A stretch of 64,000 nt of DNA, from contig JAFNAB010000014.1 of the NCBI GenBank assembly GCA_017859955.1, positions 1 through 64,000 on the forward strand, given 5' to 3'. A program made the position numbers and the translations under genes. This document shows, in pieces, positions 34,361-43,208 of this stretch. The first letter of the stretch is position 1. Each line of letters opens with the position of its first letter. The DNA is from Holophagaceae bacterium. Its GTDB lineage: Bacteria; Acidobacteriota; Holophagae; Holophagales; Holophagaceae. The notes below the pieces were generated by a model. The model saw only the letters and a program-made list of their open reading frames with translations, had not been told where the DNA came from and ran no database searches.

Positions 34361-34972
34361 ATGACACCTTATCTTCAAAAGCAAATCATTATTGGCGGTC
34401 TGGCTGGGGTACTGGTCGCGGTTCTTACGTATATCCTGCTGGGTGGCACCCGGACGGAGCTTAAGACCCTCGAAGCCTCGAATGTTACGCTGCAGGAAGA
34501 GGTCCGGAAGGGCTACGGCATCAAGTCGAATTATGAACAACTTAAAAAAGAGGTCGATCTCCAGGGTAAGACACTCGATGCGTTGATCAAGATCATGCCC
34601 GCCGAGACGGATATCTCCGAGATGCCCTACCGTGTCAAGAAAATGGCAGATACTGCGGGTATCGATCAGGTGTCCTTTTCGAACGAGGCTCCGACAAAGC
34701 CGACGGAGTATTACACCGTCTATCCGGTCCAGTTCGAGTTTCGGGCTGGCTACCATTCCTTCGGAGAATTCGCCTCGCAGGTCAGTGGTTTCGAGAAGAT
34801 CATTTCCATTTCAGATATTGAGATGACTCGAGTGCCCGGCAGGTCTCTCTATCCCGTGACGGTGAAGTGCAAGGTGAAAGCCTATGTCTACACGCCTCCG
34901 CCACCCCCCGCTCCGGCTGCGGCCGCGCCCGCTGCTGGAGCCGGGGCGAAGCCTGCGGCCAAGGAGGATTGA
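34361..34972 (+). CDS. pilO: Type IV pilus assembly protein PilO
   Basis: 203 residues from the ATG at 34361, which has GAGG seven bases upstream; an in-frame TTG four codons earlier is less likely. A transmembrane helix (IIIGGLAGVLVAVLTYILLG) is followed by a coiled coil and a periplasmic domain (YYTVYPVQFEFRAGYHSFGE). The C-terminus is an Ala/Pro tail. PilO dimerises with PilN in the periplasm. Confidence 0.92.
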   Translation: MTPYLQKQIIIGGLAGVLVAVLTYILLGGTRTELKTLEASNVTLQEEVRKGYGIKSNYEQLKKEVDLQGKTLDALIKIMPAETDISEMPYRVKKMADTAGIDQVSFSNEAPTKPTEYYTVYPVQFEFRAGYHSFGEFASQVSGFEKIISISDIEMTRVPGRSLYPVTVKCKVKAYVYTPPPPPAPAAAAPAAGAGAKPAAKED

Positions 34973-34976
34973 TTCC

Positions 34977-35447
34977 ATGCGTCCTATCCAGAACAGGTTC
35001 ATCGTCCTCGCCTTCAGTTGTGTCGCCATTGGATTGGCAGCCACCCCTGAGCCCGCCGCCAGCAAATCTCCCAGTGTTCCGGCGGCGCCAGGGGCTACCA
35101 GCCCTGAGGCCGACATCACCAAGATTGAGGCCATCCCATACAAGCCTGAGCAGCAGCGCGACCCGTTTACCGTGCCCAGCGATGCCGAAAGGGGCGGTCG
35201 TGGGGATCTGGTGGATGACATAGGTGTGAAGGGGAGGGTGGTCTCGGGTGGCAAGGTTCTGCTCGTGGCTACGGACAGCCGGGGGAACATCCGGACTCTG
35301 CCTGTCGGCTTCCGGTTCAAAGATGGCGAGATTGTTGCTATTTCGGAACGAGCCGTCACATTCCATCAATGGGAAATAACCTCGACCAACAAGTCGATCT
35401 ATCGAACCATCGTGAAAACCTTTAAGCCTGAGGAGGGGAAACCATGA
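34977..35447 (+). CDS. pilP: Type IV pilus assembly protein PilP
   Basis: 156 residues, with AAGGAGG before the ATG. The N-terminal hydrophobic stretch (FIVLAFSCVAIGLAA) contains a cysteine, but the context is not a perfect lipobox; a cleavable signal or a lipoprotein are both possible. The core RDPFTVP and the following beta domain (GVKGRVVSGGKVLLVAT) match PilP, which links the PilNO complex to the PilQ secretin. It overlaps pilQ by four bases. Confidence 0.9.
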   Translation: MRPIQNRFIVLAFSCVAIGLAATPEPAASKSPSVPAAPGATSPEADITKIEAIPYKPEQQRDPFTVPSDAERGGRGDLVDDIGVKGRVVSGGKVLLVATDSRGNIRTLPVGFRFKDGEIVAISERAVTFHQWEITSTNKSIYRTIVKTFKPEEGKP

Positions 35448-37268
35448 GAACTCGCCTGAGTCATCTGCTCGTGGCGGGGCTGGTGGCTTGCGCCACTTGG
35501 CCGTGTGCGCTTGCCGGAGAGACCTCCGCTGAAACAAGCGCAATGCTTCCAATCCAGGAGGCTGCCTCTCTGACAGGCGCGTCCCTGGCCGCCTCGGATG
35601 GCGCTCCCAAGGTCCGCTTGGACATCCCAGGGTACAAGGGGACACCCCGCTGCCTGGTCCTAGGCAAGCCGCTCCGCATTGTCCTTGACCTCCCCGGCGT
35701 GGTCATGTCCGAGACGATCAATCGGCAACAGGTCAAGGGACTGGTTGGTGGGGCCATCACGAAGGCCCGTATCGCCCAGTTCTCTCCCGCGCCTGCACCA
35801 GTCACCCGAGTCGTTTTCGAGGTGGGGACTGGGACACAGGTTGACTTGGCCTCCGATGCGTCCGGTTTGACTCTTGCTTTTGCCAAGGGGCAGGGCCCAA
35901 CGAAGATCGCGATGGGTACTCCGGCCCTTGAGCCTGCCCACCCGCTGGTGGCGGTTTTGAATGCCCCCCCTGCTGCGGCGATTCCTGCCCCTGTTGTCCA
36001 GAAGGTTGCGGCGGCTTTGCCTCCTGCGGCTCCATTGGCCTCTCTCCCGAATGTGGGCATCCCCTATCAGGCCTTCCCGCAATTGGCGTTGAACTCGACT
36101 CTCCCCACCCTGGCGACAGCGCAACCCCAGGAAAAAATGCCTGAGCGTCAGGATTCGACTCTGGGGCGATCTGGGCGCACCCTGGGCGAAGGGGCCCAGC
36201 GCTATAGCGGATCCAAGATCACCATTGATGTGAAGGGTGCTGAGCTTTCTGCTTTCCTCCGTCTGATCGCAGACCACGCCAAGATGAACCTCATCGCGGA
36301 TCCCGACGTTGCCGGACAGACCTATGAGTTCAAGTTCACGGACACCCCCTGGGACTTGGTGCTGGACACCATTCTCAAGCACGCTGGCCTGGGCAAGGAG
36401 ATCAACAACGGCATCATCCGGGTAGCCAAGGTCGAGAAACTCCAAAAGGAGGAGGAAGACCGGAAGAGGTTGGAAGAGGCCAAGGCCCTGGCCGGTGACC
36501 TCGTCAGTGTCACGCGCCCCCTGTCTTTCGCCAAGGCCGTAGAGGCCAAGGCGGTGGTGGAGAAGGTGCTTACCAAGCGGGGCAGCCTGATCGTCGATGA
36601 CCGCACCAATACGCTCATTCTGACGGACCTGCCCAAGAACCTGAAGCTTCTCGACGACAGCCGATTCGAGTGTGGGAAATGGGGCGGCCTGGAGAACCAC
36701 CACCTCCATTGCTGATCCTGCCGGTGAACTGTGGGTCTCCTTTGTCCGCAATACATTCAGCGTGAATGTGATCCTGCAGGCAGCCGAGAAGAATGGCACC
36801 GTGAAGATCGTCTCCAATCCCAAGGTGGTGACGCAGAACAACAAGAAGGCCAAGATCCTGGCGGGCCGTAAGATTCCCTACGCCACGATTCAGAGCGGCA
36901 ACACCAGCGGTTCCATCACGACCTCCTTCGTTGATGCCAACCTGGAACTTAGCGTCACGCCTCAGATCACGAACGACGGCACCATCCTGATGGACCTCAA
37001 GCTCACCAAATCCGAGGCTGATTTCGGGAATACCGTCCAGGGAACGCCGACCATTCTCAACAAGGAACTGGAGACACAGGTCCTGGTCAAGGACGGTGGC
37101 ACGGCCATCCTCGGCGGTGTCTATACCAGCAACGTGACGGATGGCTCGACCGGTATCCCCTACCTTTCCAAGATCCCGATCCTTGGCTTCCTCTTCAGGA
37201 GCAAGACCGCCAGCGAGTCCAATGCTGAGCTGCTGCTCTTCATTACCCCACGCATTCTGAAGAACTAG
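35444..37268 (+). pseudogene. pilQ: Secretin PilQ, interrupted by an internal deletion and frameshift
   Basis: The first frame (35444 to about 36660) encodes a signal peptide, an AMIN-type domain (KVRLDIPGYKGTPRCLVLGK), an Ala/Pro linker, a secretin N0/STN domain (KITIDVKGAELSAFLRLIA) and the N1 domain ending LIVDDRTNTLILTDLPKNLK. It then runs into a nonsense tail and stops at 36715. The second frame (from about 36650, open to 37268) resumes inside the secretin core with WVSFVRNTFSVNVILQAAE and ends with PYLSKIPILGFLFR and LLFITPRIL. The segment expected in between (LI-x-x-LD-x-P-x-x-Q-V-x-I-EARIVE and what follows, several tens of residues) is absent. Either the gene is inactivated here or the assembly lost a stretch. 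All other secretin features are intact. Confidence 0.8.
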
Positions 37269-37287
37269 ATCCGGATTGTATGGGATA

Positions 37288-37320
37288 CAAAAAGGAGGGC
37301 CCCATGCGGGCCCTCCTTTT
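37288..37320. terminator. Strong bidirectional terminator after pilQ
   Basis: A stem of GGAGGGCCC and GGGCCCTCC around a short CATGC loop, with A-run on the left and T-run on the right. It ends the pilus operon and probably also the convergent zinc-ribbon gene. Confidence 0.92.
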
Positions 37321-37340
37321 TCATGAATGCCGTTTTTCTT

Positions 37341-37541
37341 TCAGGCTTCCAGAGGCAGGGTGCGCACGAGACGCTTGCATGCGTTGCACAGAAGGGTGAA
37401 GGTGTCGGGGCGGTCGATCTTATAGGCCGGATCGGAGCCGGCGGGGGCCTTTTCAAGGTGGCCGAAACGGTACTCCGCGATGCGCACGCTCTGGGGGGCG
37501 GTGAGGTCCGCGCCGCAGTTGGGACAAGACAGATCAGACAT
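37341..37541 (-). CDS. Small zinc-ribbon protein
   Basis: 66 residues with two cysteine pairs, CPNCG at residues 6-10 and CNACK near residue 53, forming a predicted zinc ribbon around a beta-rich middle (EYRFGHLEKAPAGSDPAYKI). Function unknown. It is the last of three minus-strand genes with the dehydrogenase-like gene and the 50-residue membrane protein, 24 bases after the latter. Confidence 0.65.
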   Translation of the reverse strand: MSDLSCPNCGADLTAPQSVRIAEYRFGHLEKAPAGSDPAYKIDRPDTFTLLCNACKRLVRTLPLEA

Positions 37542-37565
37542 TTAAGGCTCCTGGGTGGTCATCCT

Positions 37566-37718
37566 TCAGCGGACAAAGAAATACCATATGCCATAGGCTA
37601 TCAGGCCCAGGGCAGCCAGGCCTAGAGCCAAGCGGAGGATTACCTGACCGATCTTGTAGGCCACCCAGAGGACCAGTACCGTTCCAATGAGAAGAAGGAT
37701 GAGTTGAAGGCTGTTCAT
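37566..37718 (-). CDS. 50-residue membrane protein coupled to the dehydrogenase-like gene
   Basis: Too short for standard gene lists, but well supported: MNSLQLILLLIGTVLVLWVA starts at an ATG that overlaps the stop codon of the upstream dehydrogenase-like gene (ATGA). The protein consists of two hydrophobic helices separated by YKIGQV and ends GIWYFFVR. It is all membrane, so it likely forms a small hairpin in the inner membrane. Function unknown. Confidence 0.6.
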   Translation of the reverse strand: MNSLQLILLLIGTVLVLWVAYKIGQVILRLALGLAALGLIAYGIWYFFVR

Positions 37719-38572
37719 TCGGCTCGGCTCCCGTTGGGCCAGGCGTAGAAGCCCTGACCCGACTTCCGCCCCAGATTTCCCTGGGCGACTTTCTGTTTGA
37801 GGATGGTCGGAGGTGCAAAAGCCGGATCAGAGGTTCTCTCGTACAAAGAACTTGCGATCCCCAGCCTGAGATCCAGTCCAACCCGGTCGCTGAGTTCCAG
37901 AGGGCCGCAGGGATGCCCGTAGCCCCTGGCCATCAGGGCGTCAATGCTGGAAGGAGTACCAAGACCCTGTTCCACCATGCGCATGGCCTCCAGGCCCTGA
38001 ATCAGGGCCAGGCGGCTCGCCAGATACCCGGGCTGATCCGGGGATTGGACAAGCTCCAGCTTGAGTTGGTCGGCCAGGGCCAGGGCTGCCGGGGTTGCGG
38101 TGCCCTCTTCTTCAACCAGCTCCACGAGGCGAGTGTGGTGCACGGGGACGAAGAGATGGAAACCGGTGATGGGGAGAGGGAAACCGCTCTGCCGCCTGAT
38201 CTCGGAAACGGGGATGCCCGACGAGCCCGTTGCCCATAACTTTCCGGTGGTGGCCTGGGCAGAGAGGCTGTGCCAAAGGGCAACCTTGGCCTCTACGGAC
38301 TCAGGAATGGCTTCCAGAAAGGCGTCCGACCACTGAATAGCCCCCTCCAGGTCTCCGCTGGCCTTCAGTCGGGTTCTGGCTTGGCTGAGGGCGTCAGGTT
38401 GCAATCGCCCCTTGCGGAGGGAGCCTTCCCATCGCTTCCCGATGGTCTCCAAACCCTGGGTGGCATGGTCCAGGTTCCTGCCGACCAGGGTGACATCCAA
38501 CCCGCATTCAGCCGCCCATTGGGCTAGGGAAAGCCCTAGCGTACCTGGTCCCAGGATGCTCAATCGGTACAT
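37715..38572 (-). CDS. 3-hydroxyacyl-CoA dehydrogenase family protein with altered active site
   Basis: 285 residues from the ATG at 38572, where the Rossmann strand LSILGPGTLGLSLAQWA directly follows; an upstream ATG at 38599 is possible. The C-terminal domain has PGYLASRLALIQGLEAMRMV, GYGHPCGPLELSDRVGLD and GRKSGQGFY, typical of 3-hydroxybutyryl-CoA dehydrogenase. The catalytic stretch reads GFHLFVPVHHTRLVELV where the family has H-F-F-N-P, so the catalytic histidine is kept but the conserved asparagine is valine. The NAD loop GPGTLG also departs from GAGxMG. Activity may be changed or lost. It overlaps the 50-residue membrane protein gene. Confidence 0.75.
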   Translation of the reverse strand: MYRLSILGPGTLGLSLAQWAAECGLDVTLVGRNLDHATQGLETIGKRWEGSLRKGRLQPDALSQARTRLKASGDLEGAIQWSDAFLEAIPESVEAKVALWHSLSAQATTGKLWATGSSGIPVSEIRRQSGFPLPITGFHLFVPVHHTRLVELVEEEGTATPAALALADQLKLELVQSPDQPGYLASRLALIQGLEAMRMVEQGLGTPSSIDALMARGYGHPCGPLELSDRVGLDLRLGIASSLYERTSDPAFAPPTILKQKVAQGNLGRKSGQGFYAWPNGSRAE

Positions 38573-38585
38573 AGCCTGGGGATGG

Positions 38586-38613
38586 TTGTGATTTGTCATA
38601 AATTGGTAATAAT
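38586..38613 (+). promoter_or_regulatory. Candidate promoter for the second PP2C operon
   Basis: TTGTGA, a 16-base spacer and AATAAT (five of six bases of the -10 consensus), in the AT-rich divergent gap, 35 bases upstream of the PP2C start codon. Confidence 0.4.
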
Positions 38614-38648
38614 TCCTCTTTCGGCGCAAGGGCCAGGATCAGGATAGT

Positions 38649-39635
38649 ATGAATGGAAGCAGCTTCGCCGCGCCTCCGTCTGAACTGACCCCCGGGATTC
38701 CATCGTCCATGCTCATTGATTATGCCGCTATCACCCATCAGGGACGCGTCAGGAAGAACAACGAGGACGGCTATCTGGTCAGCGCTCTGGATGGTGAGGA
38801 ACCCCAAGTCAGCTTCGTAAGTCGCTCGCCCAAGGTCTGCAAGGTGGGGCTGCTGGCTGCCGTGGCTGATGGAATGGGTGGCGCGGCAGCAGGGGAGATC
38901 GCGAGCCGGGAAGGGCTGGCCTCCATGGCGGTGACCATGTTCGGGCACTGGGGTCGTTTCCCTGCTGAGGACTGCCGTGAAGAGGATCTCCTGAAGGCGA
39001 TGGTGACCTCCGCGGAGGTGGCCAGCCATTCCGTCCTGCGCTACTCCGACTCCGATCGGAGTTCCCGGGGCATGGGCAGCACGCTGACGGCAGCGGTCAT
39101 CTGGAATGGCTTTGCCTATGTCGTCCACGTGGGGGACAGCCGCGCCTACATCTACCGGCGACCCCAATTCCATCAACTCACTACGGATCACACCCTGGTC
39201 AACGAGATGGTCATGGCTGGGTCCCTCACTCCGGAGCAGGCAAAAACCCATCCCCAGAGGAGCATGATCACCCAGGCCCTGGGATGCCCGCGACCCCTGG
39301 AGGCCGTTCTGGTGAAGGTTCCGGTCCGACGGGGGGATCGCCTGCTCCTGTGCAGTGATGGCCTCCATGGTGAACTGGAGGACGAGGAGATCAAGTCCAT
39401 CCTGGATTTCGGGTTCTCGCCCAGGCGTTCGGTGGAGCTCATGGTCGAACTCGCTCTGGAACGCGGAGGGCGGGACAATGTCACTGCCCTCTTGTTAGCC
39501 CTCGATGATCCGGCCTTTCCTCTTCCGGTGCCCGGTGAACTGGTCCAGTGGACCGAGCCTGATGCACAATCCAATCCCCCGGCGCGATCCGGGATCTCCC
39601 AGTGGTTCAAACGTTTCGTGGCAGGTAGATCATGA
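38649..39635 (+). CDS. PP2C-family protein serine/threonine phosphatase (second copy)
   Basis: 328 residues. PP2C motifs: THQGRVRKNNEDGYLV, LLAAVADGMGGAAAGE, RGMGSTLTAAVI, VHVGDSRAYIY, LLLCSDGLHGELED and GGRDNVTALLLA. An N-terminal extension of about 20 residues and a basic C-terminal tail (GISQWFKRFVAGRS) differ from the PP2C at 31839. It overlaps the following rdgC-like gene by four bases. Why a phosphatase is coupled to a recombination protein is not clear. Confidence 0.95.
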   Translation: MNGSSFAAPPSELTPGIPSSMLIDYAAITHQGRVRKNNEDGYLVSALDGEEPQVSFVSRSPKVCKVGLLAAVADGMGGAAAGEIASREGLASMAVTMFGHWGRFPAEDCREEDLLKAMVTSAEVASHSVLRYSDSDRSSRGMGSTLTAAVIWNGFAYVVHVGDSRAYIYRRPQFHQLTTDHTLVNEMVMAGSLTPEQAKTHPQRSMITQALGCPRPLEAVLVKVPVRRGDRLLLCSDGLHGELEDEEIKSILDFGFSPRRSVELMVELALERGGRDNVTALLLALDDPAFPLPVPGELVQWTEPDAQSNPPARSGISQWFKRFVAGRS

Positions 39636-40243
39636 GTCTCCTTCAGGGTTCCGTCTCCCTCAAACGCTTCCTTGTCCTGGGGCCTGTACCCTCAGAAAGT
39701 GATCTCAAGGAAGGTCTTCACAAGGAATGCTTCCGTCCCTTCGAGGATGGCCTGGAGGAGGAGCGCTTTGGGTGGTGCGATTGGCGCAACCCCTTGATCC
39801 TTCCACCGGACGAGGATTGGGTGAGCCAGGAGCGCTTCGCGCTCTTCTCCCTGCGCATCGACACCCGCAAGGTGCCTTCCTCCCTGCTCAAGGCCCACGT
39901 GGATCTCAGGATCCAGCAGCTGCAGAAAGAGAAAGATCTGGCCTTCATCGGCAAGGAGGCCCGCACCTCCCTGCAGGATGAAGTGAAGGCCGAACTGCTG
40001 GCCAAGGTCCTTCCGGTGCCCAAAACCGTGGAAGTGGCCTGGGACCTGAAGGGGGGAATGCTCTGGACCACCGCCGGCTCCAGCAAGACCCAGGGCGCCC
40101 TGATCGGGCTCTTCATGAAGAGCTTCGGATGTGAACTCCAGCCCCTGGCGCCCCTGCTTCTGGCGGGCCGCCTGGCCCCCCAGATCCCTGTGGAAGGCCT
40201 GATGGCCCTGGATCCCCTCAACCTGGAACTGGAGGAGGCCTGA
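39632..40243 (+). CDS. RdgC-like protein, N-terminal half
   Basis: 203 residues. The segments FRPFEDGLEEERFGWCDW, RIDTRKVPSSLLKAHVDLRI, TSLQDEVKAELLAKVLPVPK and GGMLWTTAGSSKTQGALIGL match the order of blocks in RdgC (which is about 300 residues in Enterobacteria): the pattern E-xx-FGW, the KDEV-like helix and the beta strand after it. RdgC forms a DNA-binding ring that restrains RecA. The C-terminal third is missing from this chain, and the next gene seems to supply it. Start overlaps the PP2C stop (ATGA). Confidence 0.7.
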   Translation: MSLLQGSVSLKRFLVLGPVPSESDLKEGLHKECFRPFEDGLEEERFGWCDWRNPLILPPDEDWVSQERFALFSLRIDTRKVPSSLLKAHVDLRIQQLQKEKDLAFIGKEARTSLQDEVKAELLAKVLPVPKTVEVAWDLKGGMLWTTAGSSKTQGALIGLFMKSFGCELQPLAPLLLAGRLAPQIPVEGLMALDPLNLELEEA

Positions 40244-40797
40244 TGAGCGCGAAGCCCATGGAACTGATTGAGCAGGGACGCTTTCTTGGCGAGGAATTCC
40301 TTCTCTGGCTTTGGATGCGGGGATTGACCGAGGGGGGCACGAGCGGCCTGCCCGGGGACCAGTCGGCCCTCTTCCTGGATGATGCGGTGCAACTGGCCAC
40401 GGAGCGGGGGGATGTCAAGGAGCTGGGACTCCGCAAGGGCAACCCCGCCGAGAGCCGAGAGGCCTTCGAGGCCCTCTCCCGGGGCATGCGGCCCAACAAG
40501 GCCAAGGTCCGCCTCCTGGCCGGGGACATGGAGTGGACCTTCATGCTCAATGCCGCCTCGCTGGATGTTTCCACCATGAAGCTGCCTCCCACCCAGGCCA
40601 AGGATTTGCAGGGGCGGGTCGCGGATCGGCTATTCCTCCTTGAAGAGGGCATGGGACATCTCGAGCGGCGTTTCGGGGCCTTCCTGGCCCTCCGGGCCCA
40701 GGATTCTGACAGTCTCGAAGGAGATCTGCGGGCCTGGGTGACGCTGGGGCTCGAGGGGGCTGTCCATTCAGGGGAAGAGGCCCCGTGGGAAGACTGA
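40243..40797 (+). CDS. Probable C-terminal half of a split RdgC-like system
   Basis: 184 residues. It starts at an ATG sharing one base with the stop of the preceding gene (TGATG), so the two are co-translated. The segment FLGEEFLLWLWMRG, then RGDVKELGLRKGN and KVRLLAGDMEWTFMLNAASL, follows the pattern of the C-terminal part of RdgC-type proteins (a helix with F-LG-EFL, then beta strands with F-L). The similarity is weak and based on order and context. It could otherwise be an unrelated partner. Overlaps the amidase gene by 13 bases. Confidence 0.5.
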   Translation: MSAKPMELIEQGRFLGEEFLLWLWMRGLTEGGTSGLPGDQSALFLDDAVQLATERGDVKELGLRKGNPAESREAFEALSRGMRPNKAKVRLLAGDMEWTFMLNAASLDVSTMKLPPTQAKDLQGRVADRLFLLEEGMGHLERRFGAFLALRAQDSDSLEGDLRAWVTLGLEGAVHSGEEAPWED

Positions 40798-42449
40798 TCC
40801 TTCCCTGGGTCATCGCCCTCCCTGTCCTCGCCGCACCGGCTGATCCCAGCCCCGTGGAACTCCAGGCGCGTCTTCCCCGCGGGGGAAGGGTTACCCTGCG
40901 CCTCATGTTCAAGAAGGGCCTTCAGGTGGAGGCCATGAGGCTCCCTTCCTCATACCTGGGTAAAAGCCCGTCCCGGGGGGAGTGGATCGGCTTCGAGGAG
41001 CTGTCGCCCGAAGGGAAGCGCTGGGCCCTGGAGGCCCTTTTTCCCGATGACCGTTGGACCGAGGATGAGGTCCGCCACATCGTCCGATGGCCGGAGCTGG
41101 AGTCCCTGTGGCTCATCAGTGCCCTGTTCACCGGGCACGGTCAGACCTACGACAAGGTTCAGGATGCCAACCCGAACCTTCCGGAGAAACTCCGGAAAGG
41201 GGACGCTTGGCGCATCCCGAAGAACCTGTTGTCGGTGGACCTCGGGGGAGAACGGAAGCGTGGCACGGATCGCAGCCTGCCGGAAGATGGCCTGGACGAC
41301 GAGGCCCGGGTTGCCGCCTACCGCGCCCTCCTCAGCTTTGAGGAGGACAGGGATGGCAAGTATGCCGCCTATCGTCTCCGCAAAGGGGAAGCCCTCTACT
41401 CCAGCGTCGTGATGCGGTACACCGACCGGGTGGACCCCAAGGGGGTGAATGACCTCGCTCTGGAAATCGCCAAGCGGAGCGGTATTCAGGACGTGCGGTC
41501 CATCCCGCCGGGCACCCTCATCCGTATCCCCATCCGTCACCTGGCGGACCCCTTCCAGGCCGAAGGCAGCCGAGCCCTGCGGGAAGAACGGGAAGTCCGG
41601 GCGGAAGTGCGCCGCACGGCCCGGGTGGACGGCGGTCCCAGCCTGAAGGGCGTGCGCATCGTCCTGGACCCCGGGCATGGTGGGGTGGACAGCGGTGCCG
41701 TGGCCAATGGGGTGTGGGAATCCGACTACGTCTACGATATCGTCATGCGGGTGCGGCGTATACTTGCGCAGGATACGGATGCCTCAGTAAGTTGCACCGT
41801 CCGGTACCCCAGCCTGGGCTTCAACGCCCGGGAGGAGATCCGGACCCCCACACGGGACGCCGAGATCCTCACGACGCCCCCCTTTGTCAACGATGGCGAA
41901 AGCCCAAGCGCGGTCAGCGTGCATCTCCGTTGGGTGCTGGCCAATGACTGGTTTGCCACCTTCCGCGAGAAGGAGGACGGCCGTAAGACGGTCTTCCTGA
42001 GCTTCCACGCTGACAGCCTCCATCCCAGCGCCCGTGGCACCATGGCATACGTACCCGGTGCCATGGCCGTGCCTCCGCGGTTCTGTCTGAAGGCCACCCA
42101 TGGGGTCCGGGTTGCTGAAATGAAACGGGGTGGCCTCTTCCAGGCCACGGCCAAGGAACGTCTCCAGAGTGAGGCCCGCAGCCGTCAGTTGGCGGAGGCC
42201 CTTCTGCAGGCCATGGAGAAGGGGAAGATACTGATCCATTCCAACCGCCCCATCCGGAACATTATCCACCGAGCCGGGAAGAGCTATCTGCCAGCGGTCA
42301 TCCGCCACTCCTCGGCCAGCGCCAAGGTCCTTCTGGAAGTTGTGAACCTTACGAACGAGGAGGACGCTGCGCGCTTCCAGGATCCCAGGTTCCGGGAACG
42401 CTATGCTGAGGCCGTGGTGAAGGGTATCCGGGCCTACTTCCGTCTCTGA
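40785..42449 (+). CDS. LysM-containing N-acetylmuramoyl-L-alanine amidase (Amidase_3)
   Basis: 554 residues with a GTG start and a signal peptide (GRLILPWVIALPVLAAP). A LysM-like repeat sits at about 185-255 (YAAYRLRKGEALYSSVVMRY, IPPGTLIRIPI). The catalytic Amidase_3 domain starts at VRIVLDPGHGGVDSGAV (zinc His), with a second ligand in FLSFHADSLHP and the C-terminal glutamate in VLLEVVNLTNEEDA. It cleaves septal or lateral peptidoglycan in the periplasm. It has an unusually long insert between the first two zinc ligands. Same operon as PP2C and the RdgC-like pair; convergent with the next gene (16-base overlap). Confidence 0.9.
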   Translation: MGRLILPWVIALPVLAAPADPSPVELQARLPRGGRVTLRLMFKKGLQVEAMRLPSSYLGKSPSRGEWIGFEELSPEGKRWALEALFPDDRWTEDEVRHIVRWPELESLWLISALFTGHGQTYDKVQDANPNLPEKLRKGDAWRIPKNLLSVDLGGERKRGTDRSLPEDGLDDEARVAAYRALLSFEEDRDGKYAAYRLRKGEALYSSVVMRYTDRVDPKGVNDLALEIAKRSGIQDVRSIPPGTLIRIPIRHLADPFQAEGSRALREEREVRAEVRRTARVDGGPSLKGVRIVLDPGHGGVDSGAVANGVWESDYVYDIVMRVRRILAQDTDASVSCTVRYPSLGFNAREEIRTPTRDAEILTTPPFVNDGESPSAVSVHLRWVLANDWFATFREKEDGRKTVFLSFHADSLHPSARGTMAYVPGAMAVPPRFCLKATHGVRVAEMKRGGLFQATAKERLQSEARSRQLAEALLQAMEKGKILIHSNRPIRNIIHRAGKSYLPAVIRHSSASAKVLLEVVNLTNEEDAARFQDPRFRERYAEAVVKGIRAYFRL

Positions 42450-43189
42450 TCCGGGTCCTCCGCCTTGAGCATGGCTTCGTTCTCGATTCGGTGGAACAGG
42501 GCGAGCAGGGCCAGGCTCAGCCAGATGTTCACGGCGGCGCTGAAGAAGGAAGTCAGCCAGAAGTAGGGATGGCGGAAGCGCAGCCACAGCGTGGGGGCGG
42601 CTCCCCAGTGGGCGATGGCCTGCCCCAGAACGAGGACCAGGCAGGCGATCATGACGAAATAGATCCCAAATATCGGCAGGGCCGCGAGGAGGACCCGTCG
42701 CCATTCCTGGGCCATGATCCGCGTGCTCCAGCGGGCGGCATGAGCGATGGTGCCTCCCCGGAGCAGCGCAAAGGTGGGCATCCAGCCCAGGAACAGGTAG
42801 ACCGCCAATCCTGGAACGAAGAACGCGATAAAACCCACACAGGCGCAGGCGTGCAGGAGCACCTGGGCGCCCGCGGCCCCAAGCCATCGACATTCGAAGG
42901 TCTTCCACCAGTCCTGCAACGGGTTGGCCGGGTGCCGGTTGAACTCGGCGTCCACGTAGGCCAAGAGCATGGGCAGGAAATAGAAGACCACGGGCATGGT
43001 GAAGACCGTGTCGACGGTCATGGTCAACAGAAAGGTATCCCGGATGCCAGCCTTCATCTGGACCAGAGGGGCCAGCGTCTTGAGGGCGGCCCACAGGAGC
43101 GAAAGCCCCAGGACCAGGCCTCGATGCCGGAGCAGCCAGCGGAAGCTGGTGGGAATGGCGGAGAGATTCTGGAGGGTAGAAATGCGCAT
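42434..43189 (-). CDS. Polytopic membrane protein of unknown function
   Basis: 251 residues with five or six hydrophobic segments (GLVLGLSLLWAALKTLAPLV, FTMPVVFYFLPMLLAYV, VLLHACACVGFIAFFVPGLA, VLLAALPIFGIYFVMIACLV, WLTSFFSAAVNIWLSLALLA). The start at 43189 gives a normal N-terminus, MRISTLQNLS. No family recognised. It resembles in size and topology the membrane protein at 5532-6422. Its 3' end overlaps the amidase gene. Confidence 0.6.
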   Translation of the reverse strand: MRISTLQNLSAIPTSFRWLLRHRGLVLGLSLLWAALKTLAPLVQMKAGIRDTFLLTMTVDTVFTMPVVFYFLPMLLAYVDAEFNRHPANPLQDWWKTFECRWLGAAGAQVLLHACACVGFIAFFVPGLAVYLFLGWMPTFALLRGGTIAHAARWSTRIMAQEWRRVLLAALPIFGIYFVMIACLVLVLGQAIAHWGAAPTLWLRFRHPYFWLTSFFSAAVNIWLSLALLALFHRIENEAMLKAEDPDQRRK

Positions 43190-43208
43190 ACTAAGAGAGT
43201 AGCGCGCT

